Assembly (NCBI GenBank): GCA_905331475.1
Contig: CAJNYU010003234.1
Coordinates: forward strand, 1-64,000
DNA: 64,000 bases
Direction: 5' to 3'
Source of the DNA: Rotaria socialis
Lineage: Eukaryota; Rotifera; Eurotatoria; Philodinida; Philodinidae
This document shows, one piece after another, positions 38,178 through 52,400 of the stretch (position 1 is its first letter; each line of letters opens with the position of its first letter). The position numbers and the translations under genes were made by a program. The notes under the pieces are model-generated. The model had not been told where the DNA came from and did not search any database. It was given only the letters and a program-made list of their open reading frames with translations.

Positions 38178-39176
38178 ATGGGTAATCATCATTCAGTGAA
38201 ACGTGAATGCTTACACGAAGCGATACGTCGAAAAGATGTTAAAAAAATAAAACAAATTGTATACAATAGTGATATAGATTTTATTAAAAATGATTTTAAA
38301 TCTCTTGAACTTGCCACATTATATAATCTTACTGAAGTAGTTGAATTACTACTTAGTCGTGGTTGTGTACCAAGAGATAAACGAACAGCACGAGCATTTG
38401 ATCTTGGTAATTATAATATAGATCAAATTTCGATATTCATACATTCTATTTCTTTTTTTCAGCTGTTTGGAAATGTCATAAAGATATCGCAACAATGTTT
38501 TTAAAAGCTGGTATTGAATACAAAGGAAGAAATCAATTCAATGAAACTATATTATTTGTGTCAGCATGTGGAAATAATTCAACATTAACTGAAATTCTTA
38601 TTGAAGGCGGTTGTGATTTAAACGAATGTACACGTAGTTGGACTGCTTTGCATGTTGCTGCCGCCAGAAATCACGATGAAGTATTACGAGTACTTGTTAA
38701 ACATGGATGCGACTTAAATATACGTGATCGTGATGGTAAAACAAATAAATGAAACATCATTTTTCTTCTGAAAATATTCTTTTTAATTCTTGTACGTAGG
38801 TTTCAATGCGTTGATGCTAGCAATTTTGAATGAAAATTTAAAAAATATAAAACTTCTTGTTCAATGTGGCTGTTCAATAAATATTGAAGAACTCTATTCA
38901 ACGCCATGTGTTGCTAAACAATTAGCAAAATATCCTGAAATTGAACGCATACTTTGGAATGAACGTACACGTGCAAAAAATTTAAAAGAATTATGTCGCC
39001 TTCGCATACGTTCAGCTTTAGGACAACGATTATGGAAAAAAACATCATTATTACCATTGCCAATAAGAATAAAAGATTTTGTTGCATTAAAAGAATTATT
39101 TGTTTCATGTGAAGAACAACAACAAGTAACCCTGACACGACTGCCACGTACAAATATTCAAGCAATTCAATCCTAA
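38178..39176 (+). CDS. Ankyrin-repeat and SOCS-box protein (ASB-like)
   Basis: Exons 38178-38406, 38463-38735 and 38800-39176 give 292 residues. It starts MGNHHS, a possible N-myristoylation site (Gly at position 2). Ankyrin repeats follow; clear ones are TALHVAAARNHDEVLRVLVK (ending in HGCDLN) and NALMLAILNENLKNIKLLV. The C-terminus is a SOCS box: LKELCRLRIRSALG with the elongin BC contact, and LPLPIRIKDFV with a cullin-box-like LPLP. ASB proteins are substrate receptors for cullin-5 ubiquitin ligases; the repeats would choose the substrate, which is unknown. The gene lies 1.3 kb downstream of the receptor kinase on the same strand. Confidence 0.88.
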
Positions 39177-39779
39177 ATCATCGCTTTCATTTTCGTTTTT
39201 TTTTCTTTTCTTTTGAGGAACAGTTTTATGAACTAGTCATGTTTGATGTTGTATGTGTGGATTCGTTTTTCTTTTTCTTCGTAAATCTTTCGTTTATATA
39301 TCAAGATCTATTCGTTTTCTCTCTCTCTCTCTCTCTCTCTCTTTAATGTAAATTTTACAGATATTAAATATAGTGGTATTGCTTTGTTTTTGACTATTGG
39401 AAAACGTAAAAATATGTTCATAAAAATGATTATTATCGGAAAACTATGTGTAATACAGCCTGTCTAATTTGGAAAATTTTCGACTAAACTGGATTTTTAG
39501 ACCTCTTTGATTCGAATCATATTTTTCAGGCAATTATATGGTAATGAGATCTATGATATAATGAGTCGATTAAGAGAAAACTTTCCGGCTCATGTTCTAT
39601 TTTACAAACTTTGGAATTAACGGCAACTATAGATAAATTATGACCTGTTTTAAAATTAAATTAACATTCATTTCTCTTATCAATAATGCTGTTCGTTTTT
39701 TCAGACGATTTTCTTTTCAATGAGAATAAAGTCATGAAATTTTCACTGTATCATTATATTGATAGTTTTAGATTATATT
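39177..39779. other. Intergenic region with (TC)n repeat
   Basis: About 600 bases between two plus-strand genes. A (CT)n run occupies 39319-39342. Nothing else was recognised. Confidence 0.6.
39319..39342. repeat. (CT)n microsatellite
   Basis: Twelve CT units in the 3' flank of the ankyrin/SOCS-box gene. Confidence 0.95.
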
Positions 39780-41749
39780 ATGTCTTCTTCGGCGTCTCGT
39801 CGTTCCTCCACGTCAGTTTCAAATTCAAAAGCATCGAAAGCTCAACAAAATTCTATTCAGGTTATACATTCAGGTTTGATTCTATTGTTTTCGTTATTTT
39901 TATTTTTTTTATTTTTTCTCTGTTTTCCAGCTTCTTCAAGCAGAGAACGAATCTCTTCGTCGAGAAATAATTGCTTTGCAAAAAATATTCTCAATACCAG
40001 TTGACGAAAATCATCGTTACACACATTTTCGTTATCAAATTTATTCTCTTGAAAAACAAGTTTCTTTACTAACGCGTTTACTCGATTGTAAAAGAGAAGC
40101 TGTAGCAACATGTGAAACAATTCTTTTGGAACTAAATCAATTTCTACAGTGAGAATAAACAAACTCATCAATATTATTTATTGACTATATTTCTTTTTAT
40201 AGGGATTTTAAAGGTAAAATCACTCGTAAGGAACATATCGATGAACTACTCATACAGACATGGATTGATCGAATCGAGAGTAATCGAAAAAAATCTTTTA
40301 AATCGATGCAGGTATTATTTAGCTTAGAAATATTTAATTGTCTACTTGAAAACAATTTCTATAGGATCATACAAGTCTATCAGATAGTGATACTCTCTAT
40401 GCACCTAATAGCGCAAAATTTATTCATCAGGAGCCAATTCATCTTCTTGATATATGTTCCGGAAAAATCGAACATCTTAATTTAAAGAATATTGTAAGTT
40501 AAATACGGATCTTTGGCATTATCTATAACTACTTTTTCTTTTATTCAGGCCAATTTAGAAAGTTCATTGCATAATCTTCATGCTGATCTTCGTTCATTTC
40601 AAAATGAATTACTCGATCAAACAAATCATAAAATTTTTCCTGATCTTGACCACAATTTAGTAAAACGTTCAAAAGAATTATCAAATAAAATAAATATTAC
40701 AACCAATGAACTATTTTATTTATCAATACTTGTTCCAACTAGAGTAAATATTCTATGAATACATCGACAATCACGAGATCAATCATGCGTTTCTTTCCCC
40801 ACAGCCAGAAAATGAAGGTCGAAAGAACAATATATTTGCTAGTTCATCTAGTAAAAAATTCTTTTTCATATAACTTGAAACTATATAGCTAGATCAAATC
40901 CACGAAGAAAACCTGTAGATAGAGTTAGTCAATATTTATTCATATTTTACCTTCGAGAAATTCAAATTAATTGAGCCACCGAGCCTTGCCACCGAGTTCG
41001 ACAGTTGCATCGAAAAACAAAAGGAAGCTTTAGTTTCCTTTGGTTAGACATCTATCTATGTAAATGCTGAGAATATGCCAAATATGATTTCTTTCTCTTC
41101 TCTTTACTAGCATCAGAAATGTTCTTTTGCTCCTGAACAAATCACAACTGATCTAATTTGTCAACGAATCAATTCTCAATTTCGTTTATCACCAAATATT
41201 AAACTTGTTTTACAATCCATGATTGACTCACTTATATGTTCATATAATCATGAATTACATTTATTAAAATTAGAATCAAATATAAAAACTAAACAGCTGT
41301 CATTTTATCGTCATTCATTAGCTAATATTCATTCTCAATATATACAAAATTTAATTGAAATTCTATCAACTGGACAACAATCATTTAATAGACAAATACA
41401 AACACATCTTTATGAACCATTGGTAAATGTAATAAAAGATTTTAATCGTATGAATAATGAAAAAACAGATGAATCATTAAAATCATTTTTATTTACCTTT
41501 AAAATTCATATCGATCAATTCAATGAAGTTGTTCATGATCTTTACCAACAAATTACTGATGGCTCAAAAGCTGTTAATCAATTGTTTATTGAAACAAATG
41601 AAAAAATGTGGAGTGATATTGAAAAACAACAAAAAAAATTACTTGATGATATATCATTAGTGAAAACAGAACAAATTTTTACTGATGACCATTCATTTGA
41701 CAAACTTTCACAGTTATTAGAAATGTCTCACTTAGAAAAAAATGTTTAA
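39780..41749 (+). CDS. Coiled-coil protein, family unknown
   Basis: Exons 39780-39860, 39931-40148, 40203-40311, 40365-40493, 40549-40743 and 41111-41749 chain in phase to 456 residues. It begins with a Ser/Arg-rich segment (MSSSASRRSS), then heptad-rich helices such as LLQAENESLRREIIALQ and YQIYSLEKQVSLLTRLLD, and long helical stretches to the end. There is no enzyme motif, signal peptide or membrane segment. I cannot name a family; a cytoskeletal or ciliary structural role would fit many such proteins but is not shown. A 13-base exon-like segment after the acceptor near 40803 does not fit the phase and was left out of the intron at 40744-41110. An AATAAA signal lies just downstream (41762). 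Confidence 0.75.
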
Positions 41750-43043
41750 TTTTGAATGGATAATAAAATAAAAAAGTCAAACGATATCGTCATGATAATA
41801 GAATATAAAATATGATCTAATTGCTGATATAATGAAAGAAAGACTTCAACAGTACAACGGTTTGGTTTTGTTAATTACTGCTTACCTACTTGTCATGCAT
41901 ACCGATGACGAACGATGATAATCGTTCTTTAGATGATTGTTATAGTCTGTGTTTGCGTGTGTCAGAGGAACGGCTGAAGTAATTACATCGGAATGTTTCA
42001 AAAAAAAAGCATCTCCATTCAGTAGTTTATGTTGTTAAACAAAATAAAAATGAGTCAAACCTTTAGCAACCATTTTTCCATTCATATGAAAGAATTTTTA
42101 CACAACATAGTAGTGTCTTATATTCAGGGGATTTAAGAATGCAAGTTTGTCATGTTTTTGGTTAATTATTTTCTCTATCATCATACAATTAATGTTTCGT
42201 CGAGTAAATCTTTTGCATATATGGTACAGCTCAACATCTGATACGAAGTAGCCATCATTCTATGGAATTAACAACACTAATGTTCAATTATAGAGAGTAG
42301 AAAACTTTTTTCAAAGACTTTTGTGAGAAGAAAGTACAACGGTGTGGGAAGACAAATTTTGTAGTTCCGGCATTCTTATCAGGGTGTGGATCCATGCTGC
42401 TTAAATACACGTCCACACACACACATCAGAAAACACATACATGCAAAAGGCGAAAAACCACTTCGAGTCGACTTTTCAACTTTCGAGATTTCAACTGTTG
42501 AACTTTCACCTGAATGGTAAAGGGAGGAAAACAGAGGCAACAGTGAGGGCGATTGGAGAGAGAGAGAGAGGAAAGAAAAATATCAATGGGAGAGTGATAA
42601 CAATCTCGGCACACCAACAACACAACAAACAGGAGATTGAGTTGAACAACAATTTGTCGGATCATTAGGACAACATATGTTATTTGAAGATGCATATAAT
42701 GATAATATCGTGTCTTACAATAATTGAAGTACACAAAGTCAACTTCTATTTTTGACAACTTGATTGCTAACCAACAAAATTATTTCTACTACATCTTTGT
42801 CATGTACACTTACTATTAACAGATAATGAAGATGTCTATTGGATGAGCATTGTTGACTAAATCAATGAGAAATAAAATCCTTCGTTCGTTCACTGAGCGT
42901 TGATATAGACTAGAGAACAATATATCATCACTATTTTCTTTCATTGCCTGTAGCGATCAAATATTAAAATCGAATAAGCAACAATAATATATAAATACAT
43001 GTATATAGTTGTTGACATCAGTAAAATTAGAAAGAATTGTGAA
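41750..43043. other. Intergenic, no gene seen
   Basis: Contains a short (GA)n run near 42556-42572. Overlapping frames on both strands around 42430-42760 have no protein-like features. Confidence 0.5.
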
Positions 43044-45045
43044 ATGAATACGAACATGGAATATTCGATTGTTCAATTGATCGATTTGCCGGATGAATTA
43101 CTTCTGATGATTGTCAAGAACCTGAACAATGTTGAATTACTCTATTCTCTTATGGGTATTAACAAACAATTAGATAGAATTATATCTGATCCAGTCTTTA
43201 CTAGAAATTAAACACTATTAAGATATTTTTCTAATCGTCTTGTTTGTCCATTGGTTGACACAGTACTTGATCGATTTTGTTTACAAATACTACCTCAAAT
43301 ACATCATAAAATCAATTGGCTTAATGCTGAATCATCATCTATGGAACGTATTCTTCTTGCTGCTGATTATCATAATTTACGCAATCTAGGTCTTTACAAT
43401 GTTGACGAGAAGACTGCTGAACGTGTTTTCGCAGGTAAGATATGGCATTTAGATTGTTTCTATTCTTGAAAACATGAGAATTAAATATGATTATTTTTGG
43501 TTTAATTAATATAATGAAGAAGATTATGGCATATCTTTTATCTAATTCTTAATGCGAACGAAAACTAAGTGATCAAAAGAGAGATTCATAAATAATGACA
43601 AAGAGAAAAGGCAAAGAAAGCATCGAGAATGTACATGAATATTCTTAAAATATACATTACAAAATATAATTTCAATTATTTGTGGGTCAAGTTTGTTCAA
43701 CACATGTTTCGTTAAAGAAAAAGTACTTCTTCAATGATGTTAAATGTCGTCTGGCATAATCTAGACAAATGCATCTCTTCATCATTAAAAGTTAATTAGA
43801 AAAAGAATTATAGAAATATTTGAAATAAGAAGTCAAATAAATAATATCATATGTTGTATGCATGTTTAGATGAATCTCCTTTATTACATATATTCAACAA
43901 CAAAAAAATCCAATCACTTGTTATTACAATGATTGGTAATAAAACGAAAACATCAGCCAGTGATTTTGTAACATCGATCTTTACCGTTGTGTTAAGTGTG
44001 TTCAACAATCTGCTTTATTTAAATTGTAATCCATTTGCGGAATCGCATTTGCGACGATTATCGTTTGGTGAGAAAACTCCAACATTTTTCTCGTTAACTT
44101 TGCTGGAGTTGTATGTCAATGTTGAAAAGTTAAACGATTGTCTTAATCTGCTCGATGGCCATTTAAATCAACTTCGTATATTTTATGTTGACATTAAGTT
44201 TTTTAATTCGCCGTCGGAAATGATCATGCACAAAGTAGGTTACGTTGGAAGATTAAAATCTTTTCTTGCACACTATTCTTTTTAGACACTGTTGCCTAAT
44301 ATTATACGTTTTTCGTTGATGGTAGATCAGAAATAATTTTTTATAATGAATCAATCGTAGAACTTCTTCAGCAAATGACGAATCTGGAAAAACTTGCTTT
44401 ATATATTTCTGTTGAACAAAGAACATTTATAGATGGAAATAATTTGAAAAATGATATTATGAATCATTTACCAAAATTGAATAAATCTACCTCCAATATG
44501 CGTTCATTTATTCATAATTTTGATCAAACTCATTTACTATCAAATGAAGAAATACAACATATATTGACAGATCTTACGGTCAACCAAGTCATTTCTATTC
44601 ATATCCGTATACATTGAGATATTATCATAATGTTACAAATAGCTTTTCAAGTGGATTATTCAAATGTGTTCGTGAAGGATCATTATTTGATGATCGTTCT
44701 TTCGAACACGAAATTTTTGTGCGAATTGCTCAAGCATTTCCACTGTTGGAAAAATTATCTATGATTAATCGAACGCCTCAAAATCGAAACACAAAGAACA
44801 AGAATGAACCTTTATTGATCATAGAATATCATCATCTACTTGAATTAGATTTTCTTAATGTTAATGATGATTACCTCGAACAATTCCTGATTAAGACTAA
44901 AACGTACTCACCTAATAATGTTTGCCTTTATGCTAATTATGAATCTTTGAAAAGAGTGACAAACTGTTTTAGAAGAGTTGCAACCCGAGCCAATGCTGCC
45001 AAAATAAATTCTTTGCGTACTTACGGTCAATTTCAATTATTTTAA
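43044..45045 (+). pseudogene. F-box / leucine-rich protein pseudogene (bdelloid-type family)
   Basis: The start encodes an F-box: LIDLPDELLLMIVKNLNNVE followed by LLYSLMGINKQLD. The same frame is cut by TAA at 43209-43211, directly followed by 74 codons that continue in frame (TLLRYFSNRLVCP onward), so a single-base nonsense change is likely. A GT-AG intron at 43435-43869 is phase-compatible. After a second candidate intron (44235-44285) another stop appears at 44334. Coding then resumes in a different frame (NESIVELLQQMTNLEKL) and shifts again near 44590-44600 before YSYPYTLRYYHNV. The C-terminal part runs to 45045. The whole is recognisable as one F-box receptor-like gene with at least three breaks. 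Intact members would act as substrate adaptors of SCF ubiquitin ligases. Confidence 0.8.
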
Positions 45046-46417
45046 CGTTTAGCAAAGATATCGCATTGAACGAAATAAAAAGCTTTAGTTGGGCCAATCA
45101 TCATCGATTCAAGTTACTGATTATCGAACAAACTGAAATATATTCTTGCAGTGAAATAGTTCATACAAGGATAATAAGTGAATGAGAACTTCATTTCTTA
45201 TAGACGATTGGTTTTCTCATTGGAGCAATTCTTTGGAAATCAAATGTAATCCATGCAAATCTTTGAATCGATTATTTTTTGCCAATACAGAAAAAAACTT
45301 GATAGGAATCAAAATTCTATGATAATACATTTTTGTTTGAGGTTAATTGTCAATGGAAGAGAAAAGTATGTTAGAATTGTGAATGTTTTCGATTGAACAT
45401 GCCTAGTTGTGTTTAAAGAATCTGATAATATTAACAATAAACTCTAGCCTAGTGTTGAATATTGTCTAATGAAGACACTTGAAAAAGAAATATTAGTTGA
45501 AGTCATATTAAAACATATGATGAAGAATTGAATGCACTCTGTTGTTGAACTTTCAATAGAGAAGAAAGCTTGATATGATAAAGGACTACACATGAATAAT
45601 CATAGTAGCACACAGTTTAGATCGTTATCTGTATTTAGATTATTACAAAAATACGAACCACTGTACACCTCAACATCTACGTTTTGAACAGTTTCCGAAA
45701 ATCAGATTACTCACAAAGATAAAAATATAAAGATTAATATGCGATGGAAAAGTAACCAAAAGCCATTTTATAGCATATGTGAGTTCATTTAATACATATA
45801 TCTCCCGCGCGAAGCCACTGTCTTTCAAACTATATTATTCAAATCTAGCTAATTCGGACACAAAATGGCAAACTGTCTGGAAACAAAAGTAATAATGAAT
45901 AACTCGAAACGATTAAAACAGGAAAATTCTTGACAGATCAACACATAAATGTTGAACAGAACATAAAATGAAAAAATATTTTCCGTTATAATATATTGTT
46001 TGAGCATATACATATATTTTCGTTCAATTGTGTCTTTTACTAAGATGAATGAATAATATAAATTTACTCAGAAGAATGACAAGATCATCTACAGTTACTG
46101 TTGTCATTCATATACACCTATTAAAGATTATCGATGTAACGGTGCTCTTCGTCTATATTGGTACCCTTAAAAAATTGAAGTGATCAGTTCTTGATGAACA
46201 GGTAAAGAAAGAGAAATAATTTCGGTCAATCAACAATCGCTTCTCAATAGGTGTCACTTGCTGCTTTGGGTTAACCTTGCACTACCGATTGGTCTATCAT
46301 TTGACGAGAACGACGAGCCTTGAATAGCTCAAAAAAATATACTGTTGTTTATTCCATTCTAATATACGACAGATCATAGACAATATCAAATATTTTATAA
46401 TTTATATTTTTAATTAA
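45046..46417. other. Intergenic, no gene seen
   Basis: About 1.4 kb between the pseudogene and polybromo. No exon chain or repeat was recognised. Confidence 0.5.
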
Positions 46418-49400
46418 ATGCCCAAGCGCATTCACAGTGCCAGTGATCGCGATGATACCAATGAGTCAACTAGTACAACAAAACGTACTCGGAAAGCCAC
46501 TGAATTAGTATGTCAATTGTACATTAATTATTGTATTTGCACTTCTTTTTTTCTGTTTTCTTTCACTTAAAGAACAATCTCTGCCAAGAATTCTACGATT
46601 CATTTCGATCGTATAAAGCTGAAGATGGTAGAACTCTTTGTGAAAATTTCATTCATCTACCAGCTAAAAGGTTATTTTGTTTGAAATATTTTTTAAATTA
46701 AAAATTTTTTATTTGTAAATATAGGGGAAATTCTGATTATTTTACTTCAGCCAAAGAACCAATTGATTTAACTGAAATTCAGCAAAAAATTCACTCAGAT
46801 GAATATGATTCTTTCGAAGAATTTCTTGACGATATTGAAGTACTTATAAATAATGCTAAAAACTATTATCGAGTAAATCAAAAATCAATTTCTTATTTTC
46901 ATATCTTTTTAAATCTTTTTTTAATATTCTTAGAAAAATTCTATGGAATGGAAAGATGCAAATGAATTATCAAAATATTTTTATTCAAAAGCAAAATTTC
47001 AGTCGATTGATTCTTATTATTTCGACGAATTTTTTACAGCAATTTACAATACTCAAATTGATGATCGTCCTGTCACGGATATATTCTTATTTTTACCGTC
47101 GCGAAAAGTAAATATAAAAGAAAAAAAACCTTCTTAATTGTATTATAAAAATGGATACGATAGTGATCTTAGATTCAATAAATATTAGCCGTCTAAAAAA
47201 TGGGCAAACCGATCATGCATTTTGAATAGGGAAAATTAGATAAAAGAAATTCATGCTGTGAGAATCTTTATGAAATTCTGATTAGAAAACTTCATTGATA
47301 TTATGAAAAATACGACTCGATTGACATTAGTCAGCAGATATTTATTCAAAGCAATAGTTAAATTGCTTTAAAAAAAAAGCTTCAACTTTTGAAGATCAAG
47401 TTTTTCAATCAATCTTGTTAGGTTCGTACAGCTGAATCTTAAAGCTTTTTATATACATTCGTAAGAGTCATATTCTATTGCAATGACTGTGCTGATTGAA
47501 AAAAAATAGTCGAATCAAGTCAAGGCTATGATAGTCGTATCATTCTTTTTAATGAGTGCATAGCTCTAAATAGAACAGTTAAAAAATCAAGATTGCGTTC
47601 CTGATTCTAAATGAAAAAAGAATTAGATATTGACATTGTTTTTTTCCATTAATAGATCTATCCTGATTATTATCTAATAGTAACAAAGCCAATAGATTTG
47701 AAAATGATCGCAATCAAAATTCAAAATAACCAATATTCATCACTAGATGATATGGAGAATGATTTATTATTATTGATTTCCAATGCAAGAAAATATAATG
47801 ATCCGAAATCACAAATTTATAAAGTACGAATAAAACAGGCCAAACAAAAATATGCATTGAACTTTAATTTATTTTTATAGGATGCATGTGCATTAAAAAA
47901 AATTATAACTAGTGTTAAAAATGAACTTGATGCAGCGCTCAAAACACCAAATGATCGATTACGGTTTGGATTATTTCATTTGTTTACTGTGTTTTTAAGC
48001 TAAGTTTTTATATTTTCAAGACTTACTAAACGTGATGTTATTCTATCATCAGAAGTTGCAAATATGGAATATCCAGAAGAACCCGATGATGAAGACATAG
48101 TTCAACAAACGATTGACGATGCTGATTCAGATACAAGTTCACTTGGCGATGGAGATGATTCATATAGAACACTATATAATAGTGTTAGACATTATAAACT
48201 TGGTGCTCAAAGTTTAATCGATCCATTTATGAAATTGCCGAATAAGAGATTTCATCAAGATTATTATGAAGAAATACAGCGACCAATTGCAGTGTCTATC
48301 ATTAAAAATAATATCAAAGTAATGATCATCTTCATCAACTGAAATAAAATGAACTCGAGATATTATTATCCTTTTTTTTTAGAAAGGGAAATATACAGAT
48401 TTAGGTGATCTTGTAGATGATTTGAAACTGATGTTTGATAATGCAATGCAATATAATCAAGAAGGGTCATTAATATATAATGTAAGTTCAATAGCTTCTT
48501 TTATCTGTCAAAGAAGTGTATGGAGCAACTAAGATTTCTGAGAAAATTAAGTAATAAACAGATTTTCCTTTGACCACTTTGCGTTAATAGCAGGCGATTT
48601 CACTCTATCGCATCATTCTTGTATTGTACTTCAATTCAAATAGAACTTTAAGTAAACTGGTAGCTAACTTGTACAATACACAATAAGTAGGAATACTCTC
48701 AGTTAGATGTTTTTCTCGGTATAGTGCCTATACAATTGTAAGATGCCAATATCTGATCGATTTTATTTGAAAAAGCTATTGTGGCGCAACTGCTGCAGGG
48801 CTTAAATCTGAAGAAAAAGAGCTGCAGCACTTTTGCTAACCACAAGGCGATTCGTTTTCTTCTATCTGCGGGTGTGGGTGTGGTAAGAATCTCTTAAATT
48901 TTGTGTCTGATCGATTTTATAACTCAGTTATTAAATGAACCTGGCTGGAACTGGTTCGTCCAATATGTACATAAAGATAAGACTTAAGTAGACGCTTTGA
49001 CATGAAAATATCATCTTACAGCAAGCAAAAGAATAGTACGACAAACAAAATTTAAGAAAATCGATCAATTATTATCTTTTTCTACAGTTTTGTTTCACCA
49101 GTCATGTTAACCATATTCATTGATTTATTTTCGACAATGAGACACTGTTTCTATTAATTAAAATCAATCTTTTTATATATTTAGAGTGCTAAAAAATTAC
49201 TGGATGTTACTATAATCAAAGCTCATGAACTTGGCTATGATGAACAAAAGCCACGATTAAAGGAGGCTCGTATAAACATTCCAATGGTAAAATAATTTGT
49301 CTTTATTTTGTAATATTGCAATGGTCTCTCTTTTAGATTACTGTCAAAGATGAATATCTCGTATCATCTAGTCCTCAGTCGCCAAATGTAAAAAAACTTA

Positions 49401-52400
49401 CTTACACTTTATTTTATTTTATTTTGTTTTTTTAGTCTCAACGAAATCGACCATCAAAAAAGCCTATGAAATCACCTGAAGAAAACATTCAATCTATCTA
49501 TACATACATCCGGGAATATCGAGTACATTTATTTTAACCAATTTTTTTAATTATAATTTTATATGTTTTCTATTTGAAGGAAAATGATATTGGACTAATT
49601 GCACCATTTCTAGAATTGCCATCAGCTGAAGAATATCCTGATTATTATGAAACAATAGAACATCCTATTGATATGTCAATCATAAAAGATAAAATGGATA
49701 AAGGAATTGTAAATAAGAATCAGTTGCTTTTTTATTTTATAAATAAAATTTATTTCATTTTTTTTAAGTATAAACGTGAACAAGACATTATTGAAGATCT
49801 TAATCGAATGTTTAATAATGCAAAAGTCTATAATGTTGACGAATCTTATATATTCAAATATGCATCTCGTCTTGAACACGCATTAGCCAATAAATATAAA
49901 ACAATGATAATTAAAAAAGAAAGACCATCACATCTAAATCGAATACCAACGAAAAAGTAATCTACAATTTTTTTAATTACTTTCCATTATAATAATTTAA
50001 TCGATCAAACTCTAGATCTTTGAATACGTTACAAGATAAACTTTCTCATTTGATTCAATCCATAAAATCACACACAAATTGTCATGGACGAACATTATCA
50101 ACAGTATTTTTAACACTACCATCAAAAATTGATTATCCTGATTATTATGAAATAATTCAAAAACCCATTGACATTCGACGTATTGAATCACGACAATATT
50201 GTTCAATTAATGAACTATCAAGTGATTTAAAATTAATGTTTGACAATGCTTTGTTATATAATGAACCTGGTTCAATGATCTATCGAGTAAGTTCATAGGG
50301 AATGATAAAATCTACGAGATCATACTGCATATACCACTCTAGTAGGTGGTCAGTTAGATTCTTGGTGATTCACATCCGTTCTGTAAATATGCTTTAGATT
50401 TAAAACAGTTTCGTTCATGCTACTTTCTATAAAGTAGCTGATAGGTTCATAGGGAAGCCGTGTAGAAAATCATTATAAGAGTTTTTTTCTAGTAGCTGCA
50501 CTAAAATGTACTGAAGAAAAAAATGAAACGATAGAGATGCATTCAGAATGACAATCACTTCTGTGAATCTTCGTTTCAATTAAGTATACAAATAATTCAA
50601 CTTACTTTATTTAGGATGCATTAAATCTTCAACGACTGTTCATTGAAAAAAAGCGAGACTTAACACACAATGAGAGTGTACAAAATTTAGTTTGTGAACT
50701 ATTAATCTGTTTATTTATACAAACATTTAATTATGAAGTAATCTTTATTTTCTATTCATCCAAACACTTCTTTACATTATATTTTGTCTTATACAGGATC
50801 AAGATGGTCAATATATTAGTGATTCATTTTCAGAATTACCTGAGCAAGCAGAAAATGAACCGTAAGAAGAAGAAGAAGAATTATAATGTATGAGGAAATG
50901 AAATTTTTAATTTTGTAGATTTGATATTGTATATACATTTGATATGATCAGACAAAATCTTGATCAGGTAATTAATCCCCTACAACAGTATAATATAACG
51001 ACGTTTATTATTTATTATAGCGACGTTATCGTCGATTAGATGCTTTTCAAACTGATCTATTTAAAGTATTTGAACGTGCTAGAAAATTAACTTTACCTCA
51101 TTCCAAGGTGAGCATTGACACTGGTGTTTGTTTTTTCGAATAAAATATTTTGTTTTCTAATAGGTGTATCAAGATTCAATCAAGTTAGAAAAAATTTACC
51201 TTCGTTTACGTGATGAAATATGTCAACATGGTAGTTTACTTCGATCACCAGCGCTTCTATTCAACGAAGATCGTCTACAACATGAACTTGTTCGTGAACG
51301 AACAGAAAAGGATTCAATGGCTAATACAAACAATCAGAACAGTATATCACCGACTAAATCATCTGATTCTGATGAAAATAAAGTATCTGTAAGTTGATTG
51401 TTGGTGCCATGGAAATGATCAAGTTCAGCCATAGTGAACGCTTTTGTTTTGATTGTATCGTTGCAGTAAAATGATTATTGATTCCAATGAGAACATGAAT
51501 ACAAATGAGTCGAGTATAGAACCATTGAGATCCGATGCAACCATATTTTAATCTTCTCGAGGAATCACACTTATTAGAATTGAATCATGATTCCCAAATC
51601 AAAAGAGAATATGTGTTTTTATCTGTTAATTAGTAGATTTAAGATCTCACGACCAGTGCTGGATTCGATGATAGAAAATCTGGTAATACGATGGAGAATA
51701 GAAAGATGAGTTGCTTCTAATAAGTAAGCCCGAAAACTTTGAATATTATTTTTCCTCATCATACACGCATCGGCTTCACTGCCCAAATTCTTAGTGGTAC
51801 CCATTAGATCCAGTACACTTAAACATTGATAGTAATTGTGTTCATGATATAATCAAGAATGACGAACTTTATTTTAACACAGATCTGTAAGTGTAACATT
51901 GAGGAAGCATAGAACAAACACCAACGAAGATTAAAAAAATAAAAGTATTGCTATACCCTCTCCTTCTGCATTATATGTCAAGTTCGATTGGACACAGTTC
52001 TCTTTCGAAGAATTCGTGAAGGAAATTATTTTTCAATGTTTAATTTAAACTTCAATGATTCGAACTACACTGTTTTCTATTGTTCTTTTTTGTTTATCTA
52101 GGCGATGAAATCCATATCACGAACAGAAAATAGTTCCTTATCGAAAGGTCAAACTTATTATCTAGGTGATTTTGTTTATGTTGAAGCTAATGATGAAACA
52201 AAAGAGCCATATATTGTTTGTATTGAATCTTTCGAACATAAAGATAACGAAGATTATCTGAGTGGTTTACAATTTTGTCGACCTAATGAAACATATCATA
52301 CACCAGTACATAAATTTCTTCGTCAAGAAGTTTTCTTAACCCAATCAATTGAAGATTTACCGATGAATAAAATTCAAGGTTTATGTTTTGTTTCACATTT

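Noticed and set aside
40803..40816. Possible 13-base exon in the coiled-coil gene
   Set aside because: It has acceptor and donor look-alikes, but including it breaks the phase with the next exon, while skipping it keeps one frame.
42426..42758. 110-codon minus-strand frame with overlapping plus-strand frame
   Set aside because: Cys/Leu/Ser-rich composition from a (GA)n-containing region; no splice context and no family resemblance.
51619..51804. Minus-strand frame in polybromo intron 19, repeated at 58084-58269
   Set aside because: It occurs twice only because the segment is duplicated; the repetition is not evidence of coding.
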